Position numbers and translations under genes: made by a program. The notes under the pieces were generated by a model. It was not told the origin of the DNA, made no database searches, and was given only the letters and a program-made list of their open reading frames with translations. DNA of 7,098 nucleotides from an uncultured Selenomonadales bacterium (GTDB lineage: Bacteria; Bacillota_C; Negativicutes; Selenomonadales; Selenomonadaceae): assembly GCA_937916025.1 (NCBI GenBank), contig CALGGX010000534.1:1-7098 (forward strand), in the 5' to 3' direction. Below are positions 6,861 to 7,098 of the stretch, one piece after another. Numbering within the stretch: the stretch's first letter is position 1; every line of letters starts with the position of its first letter.

Positions 6861-6889
6861 ATAGTATTACAGCAACGTTTTCTTGTCAA
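6861..6889 (-). promoter_or_regulatory. Near-consensus sigma-A promoter for typA
   Basis: On the minus strand a perfect TTGACA (6884-6889) and TACTAT (6861-6866) are spaced by exactly 17 bases. The predicted start near 6854 gives a leader of about 57 bases. This is the strongest promoter in the window. Confidence 0.85.
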
Positions 6890-6899
6890 TCTTTTGCGC

Positions 6900-6930
6900 A
6901 AAAAACTCCGTGAAAAACGGTGTTTTTCAC
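6900..6930 (-). terminator. Possible second terminator upstream of typA
   Basis: GTGAAAAAC (6910-6918) and GTTTTTCAC (6922-6930) form a 9-bp stem with a 3-base loop. On the minus strand it is followed, after GGAG, by six T residues (complement of 6900-6905). The stem is AT-rich and the T-run is displaced by four bases, so the call is weaker than the GC-rich hairpin before it. It ends about 10 bases before the typA -35 element. Confidence 0.4.
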
Positions 6931-6985
6931 TACGCCCTAACCTCATCTGCGTCCTAATGGACTTGATTCACTAAGATTTCGCAGC

Positions 6986-7020
6986 AAAAAGCTGATGCAG
7001 CGCCTGCGGCGCGCATCAGC
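6986..7020 (-). terminator. Intrinsic terminator for a minus-strand gene beyond the right edge
   Basis: GCTGATGC (6991-6998) pairs with GCATCAGC (7013-7020), and inside it GCGCC (7000-7004) pairs with GGCGC (7008-7012) around a TGC loop, with one bulged A. On the minus strand the 13-bp stem is followed at once by five T residues (complement of 6986-6990). There is no T-run on the + strand. It implies a leftward transcript entering from outside the window and ending before the typA promoter. Confidence 0.65.
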
Positions 7021-7098
7021 CCAATGTTCAACCTATTTCGCGACATTACATCTCCGATGTCAAGAAAAAGTTAGATGCCGAATTTTTATTGCTTGTGC
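7021..7098. other. Right-edge intergenic sequence, no gene seen
   Basis: Together with 6798-7020 this makes a gene-free stretch of about 300 bases; everything left of 7021 is explained by the typA leader, promoter and two hairpins. Here there is only a small hairpin (ACATC 7048-7052 with GATGT 7056-7060) and short open frames running off the edge with no ribosome site or recognisable protein. The 3' part of a minus-strand gene could be present but cannot be supported. Confidence 0.4.

Noticed and set aside
6995..7098. An open + strand frame starting at ATG 6995 and running off the right edge
   Set aside because: It starts inside the terminator stem, has no ribosome site, and its Cys/Arg-rich translation resembles no protein I know.

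Overview
The window looks like a contig from a low-to-mid-GC bacterium of the Bacillota. Strong GGAGG-type ribosome sites, textbook sigma-A promoters and a Bacillota-type TypA all fit. A Negativicutes-like (Selenomonas-type) gut or rumen organism is my best guess, but this is an impression from protein style and not a proven assignment. No tRNA, rRNA or CRISPR array is visible.

Layout. At the left edge (about 1-117) is a short stretch that does not belong to the neighbouring gene. One + strand frame reads like the zinc-knuckle end of a plant Ty1/copia Gag protein. It abuts pyrF (minus strand, 73-738) exactly where pyrF loses its conserved C-terminus, so pyrF is 3'-truncated, most simply by a chimeric assembly junction. 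A compact divergent promoter region (766-844) separates pyrF from a rightward four-gene operon (923-4918). The operon encodes a classic-type AAA ATPase (316 aa), two small unrecognised proteins (122 and 135 aa) and a 744-aa membrane protein. It ends at a bidirectional terminator (4942-4981). Converging from the right is typA/bipA (minus strand, 4980-6797), with a near-consensus promoter (6861-6889), a 7-4-7 palindrome in its leader and two tandem terminator-like hairpins upstream (6900-7020). The last 78 bases hold no supportable gene.

How the genes work together. pyrF (UMP synthesis) and typA (ribosome-associated GTPase) are housekeeping genes that flank the operon. The operon is the part that may be new. 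An ATPase with a substrate-threading pore loop is followed, with 12-bp, 21-bp and 0-bp gaps and a strong ribosome site before each gene, by a hydrophobic/amphipathic small protein, an acidic small protein and a polytopic protein. That last protein has a cytoplasmic Sel1-like helical domain, a DUF2628-like membrane region and two extracytoplasmic NTF2-like domains on a Lys/Glu/Pro repeat linker. I infer an envelope-associated, ATP-driven remodelling or sensing complex. I do not recognise it as a named system.
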